A stretch of DNA of 64,000 nucleotides from the NCBI GenBank assembly GCA_017621495.1, contig JAGATB010000026.1:1-64000 (forward strand). Reading direction: 5' to 3'. Numbering within the stretch: position 1 is the stretch's first letter; every line of letters begins with the position of its first letter. Below are positions 18,834-28,401 of this stretch, one piece after another. The notes beneath the pieces were generated by a model, which saw only the letters and a list, made by a program, of their open reading frames with translations, made no database searches and was not told the DNA's origin. The stretch is from Clostridia bacterium (GTDB taxonomy: Bacteria > Bacillota > Clostridia > UMGS1810). A program made the translations under genes and the position numbers.

Positions 18834-21389
18834 TCACTTCTTGTATATAATTACTCTTACTGTACGCATTCCGGGCCAATTTGCAACATAGAACCATGCC
18901 TCTGTAGTTTCATTAGTCTCGCCCAGAGGTGAAATTTTGGTGGGTGGATTGGAAAAATTCACCTTACCGCCATCATCTGTCACCTCATATACAGTTATAG
19001 CATTACTGTAAAAAGGATAAACATCAGTTTCAGTGCCACCCACTATAAACTGAGCAGCATTCATATTGTGGAAAGCAAGTCCATCCGCTTTAAAGAATCC
19101 CGATGTCTTGTCATGTGCAAATTCATCTGTCTTCCACGTGTCTGTACCACCATTTAAATTATAAACTGACGACAACTGATATTTATCCTTACCAAGCCCT
19201 CTGGTCCTGTAACATATAAATGACGGAGCCACTATCTTTGAGGCTTTGTGAAAATCCTCACTGACCATAAGGGAGCCGCCGCCTGCAAGTACGTATTTCA
19301 CCTTTTCATCCTCAAGCATTCTTACGGAGGTAATCAATGCATAGTTATCTGTAGTGGTGAAAAGCTGATCTACATCTCCGGTAACCACCAATATATCCGG
19401 GATAGGATTGTACTTTATATCATAGTCAGAAACAAGGGTCACCGAACCCGTCATAGGCTTGGTTTTAATTAAATCTGAAACGAAGTTAAGCACCTTTACA
19501 GTGAATTCACCGTCTATATTGACCAGTGCATAGGTTTCAACATCACTGTACATTATACCATCAATATATGTATATGCAGTTTCAGTAAACTCCGAGCTTT
19601 TAGGATGGCTATGACCGTAATAGGGGATATAGTCAATCTTTTTAATTACATTTTCTGCATTTGCGGTGAATCTGAAAGCTCCGTGTCCGCTGTAATCAGC
19701 AGCGTGACTTGCTGCGTATTCAAAGCTTACGGGTGAATTTTTTAATTTATCATCAACAGTATAAATCTGCTCACCGGTAGTAGCGTCCATGTGGAAAATC
19801 TTAAGCTTGCGCTCCTTATCAAGGCCGCTCGTTCCCTCAGAAGCAGCTACCACTATACCGTTGAAGGTCCTTTCATCAATATAATCGGGGCTTATCCTCA
19901 TGTACCGCACCTGCATATTGTCATCAACAGCAATCTCCACGGGTTTACCGGAAAACTCAGAAATATCATAAGTGTTGCGATAGAGATTTACATCTTTTGA
20001 CAGATACAATGGATATACATCACCGAACTCGTAGGGCATCTCATCAATATATACCAAGCCATCTGTCTCTGAATATGCTGTCAGGGTACCGCTTATTCTG
20101 CGGCTTGATGCTACAAGTATGTATTCATCCTTGCGTTCATCGCACCAATAATCAAATACCATATCTGTTTCCAAAGCATATAAATCCTCTGCTGTATCAC
20201 CATCAATGATAACAGTGATTTCCTTGTCATTCAAACCTGCAAGAACTATGTCCGACTTTTCTCCGGAGGCATATTTAATCATTGACGGGTCAGAATGGAA
20301 TATTATACCGCCCTCATTTAAGGGATATACATACATGCGGCTTACTTTATCATTCTTCATCACCACTCTTGCAAAACAGTTTACAAGTTTATTGGCACCG
20401 CCCATCTGCTCATCGCCATAATACAGCTTTAAGTTATCTGTTTTGAATTCTTCATCTGCATTTTTAAAATACACTGTCTTTACCGAACCGGCAAAATATT
20501 TATTATCCGAATCCGTGTTTCCGTTTATATCGGTAATATAGTCATAGAAAAGCTCTATGCTATTATCATATTCGATGTAAACTATTTCGTTAGTAATGGT
20601 ATTGTAATACACAGTAGCTTCTTCATCTATCACATCAGAAATCTTAATTTTGTCACAAAGCTTATATGACTTTGAACTGCCGTCCTCAGTAACCATAATT
20701 CTGCGTCCGTCCTTGTCATCTATGCGAACATCACCAATCATGGTATCTATATGATGGTAGTCTGTAAGCACTGTCTGCTCTTTTGACACCTTGTGTATCA
20801 CTTCAGAACCGTAGGTTTCTGTCATAAGTTCAACTTCCAGTGCATTATCAAGCATTCTGAACAGTTCAATGTATGTGATGCCGGCATTAACATCTGCATC
20901 CATACCGTAGAGAAGGTCCGACTGATAAGCCACAGTAAGGTAACCCGACGGATAGCCGCCCCTTTGAATAGCAGAGGGTTTATATCCCAATGCTGTTACA
21001 AGCATCTTCACTGCATCACGGCACAAGAGTTCATCTTCATATGCAAAGTTACCGGTGCCGTTGCCCTCAATCAGTCCCAAATCCTGTCCTATTGCCACAT
21101 AGCTTTCATAGTCATGTTTGATATGAGAATCGGCAAATGATGAATTATCATCTCCTGTAACATCAAATCCCAGGTACTCTACGATTATTTTGATGCCTTC
21201 TGCTCTTGTAACAACATCATCAGCTTCAAATCCATCATCTGTGTATTCTTCTCCTATTACACCTAAAGCACATAATTTATCAAGCATTGATAAATCGCTT
21301 GCATCCATATCCGTCTCAGCACCGGCCGCCGGAAAAGCACTCGGAAGAATCATTATCAAAGATATAATAAGTGCAAGTATTTTTTTCAT
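18834..21389 (-). CDS. N-terminal SLH protein with long unknown C-terminal region
   Basis: 851 aa. Signal peptide (about 1-24) followed immediately by three SLH repeats (about 30-200: VTRAEGIKIIVEYLGF, LCRDAVKMLVTALGY, ITYIELFRMLDNAL). The remaining ~650 residues are Asp/Tyr-rich, predicted beta, with no recognised family or catalytic motif. They contain many short units of the type GxVxxxx-D-x-x-x-Y. The anchor at the N-terminus projects the unknown part outward, the reverse of the hydrolases in this operon. The architecture matches the 39398-42073 product in the second operon, which suggests a common structural or binding role. The start has AAGGAG. I do not recognise a function. Confidence 0.8.
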   Translation of the reverse strand: MKKILALIISLIMILPSAFPAAGAETDMDASDLSMLDKLCALGVIGEEYTDDGFEADDVVTRAEGIKIIVEYLGFDVTGDDNSSFADSHIKHDYESYVAIGQDLGLIEGNGTGNFAYEDELLCRDAVKMLVTALGYKPSAIQRGGYPSGYLTVAYQSDLLYGMDADVNAGITYIELFRMLDNALEVELMTETYGSEVIHKVSKEQTVLTDYHHIDTMIGDVRIDDKDGRRIMVTEDGSSKSYKLCDKIKISDVIDEEATVYYNTITNEIVYIEYDNSIELFYDYITDINGNTDSDNKYFAGSVKTVYFKNADEEFKTDNLKLYYGDEQMGGANKLVNCFARVVMKNDKVSRMYVYPLNEGGIIFHSDPSMIKYASGEKSDIVLAGLNDKEITVIIDGDTAEDLYALETDMVFDYWCDERKDEYILVASSRRISGTLTAYSETDGLVYIDEMPYEFGDVYPLYLSKDVNLYRNTYDISEFSGKPVEIAVDDNMQVRYMRISPDYIDERTFNGIVVAASEGTSGLDKERKLKIFHMDATTGEQIYTVDDKLKNSPVSFEYAASHAADYSGHGAFRFTANAENVIKKIDYIPYYGHSHPKSSEFTETAYTYIDGIMYSDVETYALVNIDGEFTVKVLNFVSDLIKTKPMTGSVTLVSDYDIKYNPIPDILVVTGDVDQLFTTTDNYALITSVRMLEDEKVKYVLAGGGSLMVSEDFHKASKIVAPSFICYRTRGLGKDKYQLSSVYNLNGGTDTWKTDEFAHDKTSGFFKADGLAFHNMNAAQFIVGGTETDVYPFYSNAITVYEVTDDGGKVNFSNPPTKISPLGETNETTEAWFYVANWPGMRTVRVIIYKK

Positions 21390-21411
21390 TCTGCTAACTC
21401 CTTTCTATGCT

Positions 21412-24400
21412 TTAGTATCTGGTAATTACTTCATATATTATTTTTGCTGCCATTGCACGGGTCACGTCACCGCAGGGGTCAAATCTGTTGTCTCCGACTC
21501 CGTTAACTATACCCATATTATAAAGCTTTGTCACGCTTGAAGCGGCATATGCAGCCATAATATCATTATCAGCAAACACACCATCTGACGTACTGTCGCC
21601 CGCCTCAATACCCTTCAAGTCAAGAATATTTGATATAATAACACACATATCCTGTCTGGCTATATATTCATTGGGGCCGAAAGTGCCGTCCGGATAGCCG
21701 GATATGATTTTGTTTGAGCTTGCATTCACAACATCGGCATAATACCAGTCACCGGAATTTACATCGGCAAATTCCGAAGCAGTCTCGGAAGCTTTGATAC
21801 CAAATGCATCTATTACCATCGTTACAAGCTCCGCTCTGGTAACGTTATTTCCCGGGCGGAAGGTGCCGTCTGAATAACCGCTTACAAAACCGTTATCATA
21901 AAGATACTTTATACTTTGTGCAGCCCATGGCACGGAATCAGCATCTTTAAGCGGTGTTTTCACAGGCGGTGTAATTACAGATGGACTGTTGCCGCTGCCG
22001 TTTGACTTGTTGGGCCTTTTGCCGCCGACATCCGAATCGGTGCTGTCCGAACCGGTATTTGATGAAGCAACAGTTGCGATTATGTTCACAGAGGATTTAT
22101 CTGCCGAAATATCATATGTGTTGTCTCCTATTGCGACTTTTTGTGTGCCGCTGATACTAAGCTCACTTGTACCGCTGATTACGGGATTAAATGTGATGCT
22201 GAATAAATCACCCTGTAAAACGCACGGCTCCGAAGCATCAAAGGTTATTTTAATTACACCTTCGTTGTCAGCATCAACCTGTGCACCGGAAATTGCGTCG
22301 GAAAGTGTCACACTTTCAGCCGTGGTGTTCAAGTAGGCGGGGTTATAATTCAAGCTGTACTCTATACTCGTAATCGGTGCAGATAGTACATCTTTTTCGT
22401 CAATACTTACCTTTGCCGTCACAGCCGAACCGTCCGAGCCTGACGCACAGTTCATACTGAGAATCTGCTTAGGTAATACAGCTGTTTGCACCTGCTGAGA
22501 GCTCGTCGTAAAGTTAATCTTTATCGGTGATGAGAGCACATAGCCATCTTTGGATATGACAGATGATACATCAAGCTCATATGACTGACTTGCACCGAGT
22601 GCCTCCGCAAAGTAAATGCGATATACTCTGCCCTCACCCTGACCTACGATATCATATTCCGCATCGCCGGATACAAGCCTTACATTACCGGCAAATGATG
22701 ACATATCCATGGGGTCACTGAAAGTCAACTCTATACCGTCTATAGAATCAGTAAGAACACCTTCCGATTCGGTTATTTCATTTTCACCCGAAACATAGCG
22801 GATATCAGATACTATGGGTGCTGTACCTGTCGATATGGCAACATTGGCAATATATGCCTTTGCTTCGTTGGTATTTTTACTGATATCAGATGTAACAGAA
22901 ATACTCTGTATTGCCGAAAAATCAAATTCACTGCGATAGAAATCCCCATATGCAGATGCATAGTATAATCCCTCACCGGGGAAATCACTCAAGGGTATAG
23001 ATACAAATGCCCATTTGCCCTTCTCCGATACATAATCCTCTAAAGGTACCCTGCTTCTTAAAACAAATGTTCCCTTTGTAAGCTTTGTAGAATATGACAG
23101 TGTTGCATAAAGAGTATCTTCATAAGTTTCCTCAGGTATGTAAACGTTCATTTCAAGTGCCGCAGTTCCTGTACGCAATGAAGATAAATCAAGAGGTGTG
23201 ATACATTCAAATCCGGAAGACGTTTCATCAGCTCCGTCATATATAAATGTAAGCTCCGCACAAGGCAGGTTATCCATAATTACATCTTCTATATCAGCAT
23301 CCAGAACTTCAAATTCAAATCCACTCAGAGTTTTATCATCATAAATTCTGTGTTTATATTCTCTGCTTAAATCAAGATAATTAACATATACCGGGTCTGT
23401 AAGCCTGGATTTGTTATCCAACGCATCCTTGGCCATAATCTGATAGCTATAACAAGTATTGAGATCACATTGTGTGTCTGTGTACGTGTTATCCGCGGTT
23501 TGTGCTATCACATCGCCATTACGGTAAACATCATATATCACCGCATCCTCTATCAGATCCCAGCTTATTTCTACCGAGGTATCTTTTTGTGCTGCGGTTA
23601 CATTTTCCGGATATGCCACGAGCCTTACAACCACAGATACACCGGGCGTTACGTTTGACATATCACCATCAGCAGCCACACTCTGTATAGAATATGTATA
23701 CTCTCTGTAATCCTCCAAAGAATCATCATCTACATATGAGTTTACACCATAATCAACTCTTGCTATCTCATCACCGTCACGATAAATTATGTATTCCTTG
23801 CAGTCTCCAAACAAAGGGTCATCCCATGTGAGCTCTGCGGCGATACTGTACTTAACGGGAGCTGCCGCAAAATTCACCGGCTCTCCTATGGTCGTGACAG
23901 AGACCTCTTTGGAAGCAGACATTGGCGATCCGGTAAGGGAATTATAATCAATTGCCCGCACAGAATATGAATATGTATTACCTATCTGTACATCTGTGTC
24001 TTTGAAATCCTCGCCCTTTGTCACACAGTCCACTAATGTCCCATCTTTGTAAATCTCAAACATAGCAGCATCAATTATGTAATCATTCATCACAATGTTT
24101 ATTTCATTTTGCCCCGGAACAACACTAAAATCCGGAGTTGGCATAGTATTCTTTAAATCATCGGAGTTATATACAAACACATTGCTCATCGCTCCGATAA
24201 CCGGTGCCGTATAATCAGAGCTCTCCAGCTTATAGCCTATACCAAAGGCAAGTATACGGGCAAAATTAATTGAAGCGGTGCCGATTCCGAAAAGATTGGG
24301 CGCATCTGCAAATGCACTTAAAGGCACTTTAATCCTCTTTATGCTTCCCACATCCTCCTGAGAATAATAAGGTGCCAATGGTATACCAAATACATCATTC

Positions 24401-24942
24401 TGGAAAGAGTCATTCGCTCTTCCTGTAATAATCATCAGATCATCAACATTGGCTGCAGCATAGTTACCATCGGTGCTTGAGTCTCCTCCCAGCCAGATAT
24501 CGGCAACAAAAAATGCCTTATCCAGATATGAGCTTACATTAAGCTCACGCCATGACGGACTCACACCTGCAGCATTTCTGGCTCTGGAACCCAAAGAACC
24601 CATCGTCATCTTGTTTAACGGAAGATTAAATATAATCATATTTTCATCCGGAAAATAGCAGTCCTCGTCCAATAGCTGTCTGGAAATTTCTGCACCGTTA
24701 TAATCAAAGGTTTTGCCGCCATAGGTACTTTTGTTATTCTTCACTTTAGATTTAAAAGTATCCCATGGTGCAAAAGCCCAGCTGCCGTTTTCCACAGCAG
24801 TCTCCGACATATGATCCCTTATGATAACAGAACGTATGGGGAGCTCGTTTTCTCCCGGCAAAGCACTCGCTGTAAATGTAATTCCTGTAAGAAGTGTTAA
24901 ACCTAATGTTAAGCTCAATATAATGCATAAAAATCTCTTCAT
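21412..24942 (-). CDS. Multidomain SLH surface protein with FN3 and cohesin-like domains
   Basis: 1176 aa. Signal peptide (1-28); a jelly-roll-like N-terminal region (about 35-270); three fibronectin type III domains (about 275-530, repeated YxIYRDGDxIA pattern); a second jelly-roll-like region; a Big_5-type Ig-like domain (VLTDSIDGIELTFSDPMDMSS); and a cohesin-like domain (ITSIEYSLNYNPAYLN, then GVIKITFDAS). A low-complexity linker containing GKRPNK leads to three SLH repeats in the last ~180 residues (VTRAEL, IARQDM, VTRAMA). No catalytic site was recognised, so it looks like a binding or scaffold fibre. The start has AAGGAAGG; the transporter gene ends 38 bases upstream. Confidence 0.8.
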   Translation of the reverse strand: MKRFLCIILSLTLGLTLLTGITFTASALPGENELPIRSVIIRDHMSETAVENGSWAFAPWDTFKSKVKNNKSTYGGKTFDYNGAEISRQLLDEDCYFPDENMIIFNLPLNKMTMGSLGSRARNAAGVSPSWRELNVSSYLDKAFFVADIWLGGDSSTDGNYAAANVDDLMIITGRANDSFQNDVFGIPLAPYYSQEDVGSIKRIKVPLSAFADAPNLFGIGTASINFARILAFGIGYKLESSDYTAPVIGAMSNVFVYNSDDLKNTMPTPDFSVVPGQNEINIVMNDYIIDAAMFEIYKDGTLVDCVTKGEDFKDTDVQIGNTYSYSVRAIDYNSLTGSPMSASKEVSVTTIGEPVNFAAAPVKYSIAAELTWDDPLFGDCKEYIIYRDGDEIARVDYGVNSYVDDDSLEDYREYTYSIQSVAADGDMSNVTPGVSVVVRLVAYPENVTAAQKDTSVEISWDLIEDAVIYDVYRNGDVIAQTADNTYTDTQCDLNTCYSYQIMAKDALDNKSRLTDPVYVNYLDLSREYKHRIYDDKTLSGFEFEVLDADIEDVIMDNLPCAELTFIYDGADETSSGFECITPLDLSSLRTGTAALEMNVYIPEETYEDTLYATLSYSTKLTKGTFVLRSRVPLEDYVSEKGKWAFVSIPLSDFPGEGLYYASAYGDFYRSEFDFSAIQSISVTSDISKNTNEAKAYIANVAISTGTAPIVSDIRYVSGENEITESEGVLTDSIDGIELTFSDPMDMSSFAGNVRLVSGDAEYDIVGQGEGRVYRIYFAEALGASQSYELDVSSVISKDGYVLSSPIKINFTTSSQQVQTAVLPKQILSMNCASGSDGSAVTAKVSIDEKDVLSAPITSIEYSLNYNPAYLNTTAESVTLSDAISGAQVDADNEGVIKITFDASEPCVLQGDLFSITFNPVISGTSELSISGTQKVAIGDNTYDISADKSSVNIIATVASSNTGSDSTDSDVGGKRPNKSNGSGNSPSVITPPVKTPLKDADSVPWAAQSIKYLYDNGFVSGYSDGTFRPGNNVTRAELVTMVIDAFGIKASETASEFADVNSGDWYYADVVNASSNKIISGYPDGTFGPNEYIARQDMCVIISNILDLKGIEAGDSTSDGVFADNDIMAAYAASSVTKLYNMGIVNGVGDNRFDPCGDVTRAMAAKIIYEVITRY

Positions 24943-24980
24943 AACACTTTTCCTTCCTTTTAAATAGTTTGAGCAGAAGT

Positions 24981-25832
24981 CTATCCTTTCACAGCTCCTG
25001 CAGCCAATCCCGAAATAAAATATCTGTTACCGAACAAATAGAATATAAGCACTGGTACCAGAGCTATTACTGTACCTGCAAGCATCAAATTCCAGCTCGC
25101 TGCCGCTTCACCGGTAGACTTAAGAGCAGTGATACCTACTATAAGTGTTCTCTGTTCGGGATGGTTTATTGTAAATATTGTAGGCAACATATACTCATTC
25201 CACGAAGCCTGGAATGCCAAAAGACCTATTGTAGCTAAAGTGGGCTTCATAAGAGGTATTATAATTCTAAACAATATGCCTCCAAAACCCAATCCGTCCA
25301 TTTTGGCTGCTTCATCCAGTGAATACGGAAGCTGCTGTATGAAACTTCGTGTTATATAAATATTTACGATATTTACAGAGAAAACTCTTACAAGCATAAG
25401 CGACCATATGGAACTGGTGAGGTTTATTTTACCCAAAACCTCAAATGTGGGATACACGCCAACACCTACAATATGTATAAACATGGTTGCCGAAAACAAG
25501 GCAAGCCACAGCTTTTTAAGAAAAAACTTACCTCTGGCAAATGCATATCCCGCCATAGACGAGGTCATTATTGTAGCGAAAACATATACTCCTGTATAAG
25601 CAATACTGTAAAAAAGCATCATGCCCACCTTGAAATTTTCCGATTGCCATGCCTGTATATAGTTATCCACAGTAAATTCCTTAGGCCAGAATGTTTCGGG
25701 ACTGCTAAGCAGCTCCGAATTGGTCTTAAACGAAGAAACTACAGTGTAAATAATCGGAAACAACGCAAACAGTGCCACCGCCAACAAAAATATCATTGTA
25801 ATAATATTTGAAATTCTCTTTTTTGTTTTCAT
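24981..25832 (-). CDS. Carbohydrate ABC transporter permease (MalG-type)
   Basis: 283 aa with six predicted membrane segments, the first at about 12-32. The EAA loop that docks the ATPase is clear: EAAKMDGLGFGGILFRIIIP. The last residues (GNRYFISGLAAGAVKG) are the usual MalG-type C-terminus. It forms the heterodimeric channel with the 25845-26813 product. The gap to that gene is 12 bases. No ATPase is encoded nearby, so a shared MsmX/MsiK-type ATPase elsewhere is expected. Confidence 0.95.
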   Translation of the reverse strand: MKTKKRISNIITMIFLLAVALFALFPIIYTVVSSFKTNSELLSSPETFWPKEFTVDNYIQAWQSENFKVGMMLFYSIAYTGVYVFATIMTSSMAGYAFARGKFFLKKLWLALFSATMFIHIVGVGVYPTFEVLGKINLTSSIWSLMLVRVFSVNIVNIYITRSFIQQLPYSLDEAAKMDGLGFGGILFRIIIPLMKPTLATIGLLAFQASWNEYMLPTIFTINHPEQRTLIVGITALKSTGEAAASWNLMLAGTVIALVPVLIFYLFGNRYFISGLAAGAVKG

Positions 25833-25844
25833 ACTTTTTCATCC

Positions 25845-26813
25845 TTAATAAATATTCTGCAATCTGGCACTTAATTTAGAATAACCAAATGCTATAAATC
25901 CAAGTATAACGGCTGAAATCAACGACAACGAAGAGCCATAGCCGATATTGGGCATAATCTCACCGGTGAAGAAACCGGGTGCAAAGTTGTGAGTAAGATA
26001 TGAATTCACCGTAAATGTGCCTCCTGCAGGTGCACCGTTTGTCAGTACCAATATCAAATCATTGGTCTGAAGTGAGCCTACTATTGAAAGCAGCAACACT
26101 GTCTGAAGAACAGGTGCAATCATAGGTAATGTAATTTTAAAGAACATAGTCACGGCACCGGCGCCTTCGAGCCTTGCGGATTCATACAATTCCTCAGGCA
26201 CATTAGCAACAGCGGCAGAGAAATACAGCACGTTCATACCGAAAGTGTTCCATAACGAACACAAAATTACAATAGCCATTGCCGTACCTCTGTTTTCAAA
26301 CCAATTGATGTTTGTTTCTACAATTCCAAGCTTCATTAAAAAACCGTTTATTATACCGAAATAATCAAACATATTGGAAAAAATCAAGCCTATTATAGCC
26401 ACACTTATAATATGAGGCAAAAAGTACAATGCACGAAAGAAATTACCAACTTGCTTTAATTTGGAAAGCACAACGGCTATACACAGAGCAAGAGGCAATT
26501 CAAGACATATCTTCACCACTGCAAACAATATAGTATTTTTCCATGCTTGCCAATACATAGGCTCATTTGTAAAAATCTTAATGAAATTATCAAGACCCGT
26601 AAACACTGTATCGCTTGGTGTCAGGTTATAATAGTAAAATGCCCAACGGAAAGTCCAGATTATAGGGTAGATGGTAAGAACCAAAAACCCTATAATCTGA
26701 GTTGCTATAAGTAAATAGCAGGTTATATTTTCCGATATGGTATCTTTTTTCAAAGAATTTCCGCCAAATGTTTTTCGGCTTTTAAGTGTCATATGCATGT
26801 CGTTTGAACTCAT
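25845..26813 (-). CDS. Sugar ABC transporter permease (MalF/UgpA-type)
   Basis: 322 aa, slightly long for the family because of a ~30-residue polar N-terminus before the first membrane helix (CYLLIATQIIGFLVLTIYPI). It has six predicted membrane segments and an EAA loop ESARLEGAGAVTMFFKITLP. It is the partner of the downstream permease. GGAGGTC precedes ATG 26813, and 27 bases separate it from the binding-protein gene. Confidence 0.95.
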   Translation of the reverse strand: MSSNDMHMTLKSRKTFGGNSLKKDTISENITCYLLIATQIIGFLVLTIYPIIWTFRWAFYYYNLTPSDTVFTGLDNFIKIFTNEPMYWQAWKNTILFAVVKICLELPLALCIAVVLSKLKQVGNFFRALYFLPHIISVAIIGLIFSNMFDYFGIINGFLMKLGIVETNINWFENRGTAMAIVILCSLWNTFGMNVLYFSAAVANVPEELYESARLEGAGAVTMFFKITLPMIAPVLQTVLLLSIVGSLQTNDLILVLTNGAPAGGTFTVNSYLTHNFAPGFFTGEIMPNIGYGSSLSLISAVILGFIAFGYSKLSARLQNIY

Positions 26814-26840
26814 AGTTGACCTCCTCTAAATACACTTTCA

Positions 26841-28241
26841 TCATTTACGTTTTGTATTCCAGTCGGCAAGAATAAAGGTATCCAGCTTCTCATCGGTATG
26901 TGCTTCATAATACGCAGTGGTAGCTGTATTAACTTCAGCAGTATATTCATTTATCATTTGTTTCGCCGAAATTTTGCCGGACCATACTTCATTTACAAAT
27001 CTATCCTGCATTGCAGCGGAGATTTTTGACGAATCATTTGAAGGAGTATTAGGATAGGTTTCACTGATTTTTAAAAGCTCAGCAAATTCCTTCCAACCTT
27101 TCTTAGCATTTTTAAAATCTGCTTTGTCAATTAATTCGCTGAATATAGGAAGCTCTACACCTGCATTCAGCTTCTTAATCATAAATTCATCACTTGCCAG
27201 GAATTTGTACACCTCCAAAATAGCCTCAGCTCCAACTGTTTCGAGTGCTTTGCTGTTTATCCAAGGAAGTACAGAAGTCTGTGAACGCTGCATGTAGGTA
27301 TCCTTTGTATCCAGAACCGGTACCGGAGCCACACCCCAGTTTATATCTGCGGGAAACTGGTCATTGTATACACCTACGTCAAAAGACATAGCAAACTTCA
27401 TACCTACTCCACCTGCCGCAAAGCGAGCACGAGCGGCATCATTGTCCAGAGATTCTGCTCCGGGATAATAACTGTTATCTTTCTTTATACCCATAAAAGT
27501 TTCTGCAATAGGTATCAGCTTATCATACTCGTATTTACCTTCAACAGGGTTCCAACCGGGATGCCCCGCAGACGCCATCATTGCGTAAGCGATATCATGA
27601 TTAAACCATCCACTCCACTTCATGGGCAATATGATACCGTATTCTTTCTTTTTCGGATTAGTAAGCTTCTTTGCATACTCTCTTAACTCTTCATATGTTT
27701 TCGGTGGTGTGGGGTTGCCCTTCTTATCCACAAGACCTGCAGCTTTAAACATATCTTTATTATAAACAAGAGCCTGTGTAGTAACAGCAACCGGCAATGT
27801 GTATGTACCGTTATACTTCTCCGAAAGCTTACCGGGTCTTATAACCGGCTCGTATTTTTTTAATAGCTCCTCACTTCCCGGGATATCTTCAAGAGGAATT
27901 ATATATTTGCTTTCTGCAAGTCTCATGGCATTACCACCGGTAAAAAGCTCCGGAGCATCTCCAGATTGCAGAGCAACCTCAATACTCTGATTTAAGGTGT
28001 CGCCCTCTTTTACGATATACTCAATTTCTATTCCCTTTTCTTTTCCTGTGGTGTTGTTCCATTCATTGATGGCATCCTGATACACATCTTTGCTATGCGA
28101 ATCGGTGCTCCAAATTGTAACAACCTTCACATCCTTGTTTGCTGCCTTTTTGCCACCGTCAGAGCAGCCTGTCACGCCAAAGAGCACGCAGACCGACATT
28201 GCAAGTGCCGCAGCCCTCTTCAAACAACCATTGATTTTCAT
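26841..28241 (-). CDS. Extracellular sugar-binding lipoprotein (SBP family 1)
   Basis: 466 aa from the ATG at 28239-28241, chosen because GAAGGGAG lies about 7 bases upstream and the resulting N-terminus is a proper lipoprotein signal (lipobox VTGC, Cys26). A longer frame reaches back to 28304 but would bury the signal and cross the -10 box at 28276-28281. The mature part shows the SBP_bac_1 pattern: VVTIWSTDSHSKD, NQSIEVALQSGDAPELFTGG and TYEELREYAKKLT. It captures oligosaccharides for the two permeases that follow. It is the first gene of the 22.9-kb operon and divergent from the histidine kinase. Confidence 0.95.
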   Translation of the reverse strand: MKINGCLKRAAALAMSVCVLFGVTGCSDGGKKAANKDVKVVTIWSTDSHSKDVYQDAINEWNNTTGKEKGIEIEYIVKEGDTLNQSIEVALQSGDAPELFTGGNAMRLAESKYIIPLEDIPGSEELLKKYEPVIRPGKLSEKYNGTYTLPVAVTTQALVYNKDMFKAAGLVDKKGNPTPPKTYEELREYAKKLTNPKKKEYGIILPMKWSGWFNHDIAYAMMASAGHPGWNPVEGKYEYDKLIPIAETFMGIKKDNSYYPGAESLDNDAARARFAAGGVGMKFAMSFDVGVYNDQFPADINWGVAPVPVLDTKDTYMQRSQTSVLPWINSKALETVGAEAILEVYKFLASDEFMIKKLNAGVELPIFSELIDKADFKNAKKGWKEFAELLKISETYPNTPSNDSSKISAAMQDRFVNEVWSGKISAKQMINEYTAEVNTATTAYYEAHTDEKLDTFILADWNTKRK

Positions 28242-28275
28242 ATTAAAACTCCCTTCAATATTAGTTCTTACATTT

Positions 28276-28304
28276 ATTTTAAACCATTTGCTATGCAACA
28301 TCAA
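28276..28304 (-). promoter_or_regulatory. Promoter for the 28241-5383 operon
   Basis: Minus-strand TTGATG (28299-28304), 17-base spacer, TAAAAT (28276-28281), about 35 bases before the lipoprotein start. A short inverted repeat AGACA-5-TGTCT (28306-28320) abuts the -35 box and could be a regulator site. Confidence 0.7.
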
Positions 28305-28336
28305 GAGACAAAATCTGTCTTATTTTATATTAGATA

Positions 28337-28365
28337 TTGAAATTTTCTTTAATTTAGGTTATTAT
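28337..28365 (+). promoter_or_regulatory. Promoter for the histidine kinase/response regulator pair
   Basis: TTGAAA (28337-28342), 17-base spacer, TATTAT (28360-28365), about 37 bases before the kinase start and divergent from the transporter promoter. Confidence 0.7.
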
Positions 28366-28401
28366 AAGTGTAGAAAGCAATATGCCGGAGGTGAATACGA
28401 T

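Noticed and set aside
20461-20560. Asp/Asn-rich segment (DINGNTDSDNKY) in the N-SLH protein considered as a dockerin loop
   Set aside because: Only one such segment, without the second calcium loop or the F-helix spacing of dockerins.
28090-28401. Upstream extension of the histidine kinase frame by 104 codons
   Set aside because: It overlaps the divergent lipoprotein gene and both promoters, while the ATG at 28402 has an excellent GGAGGTG site and starts a proper membrane segment.
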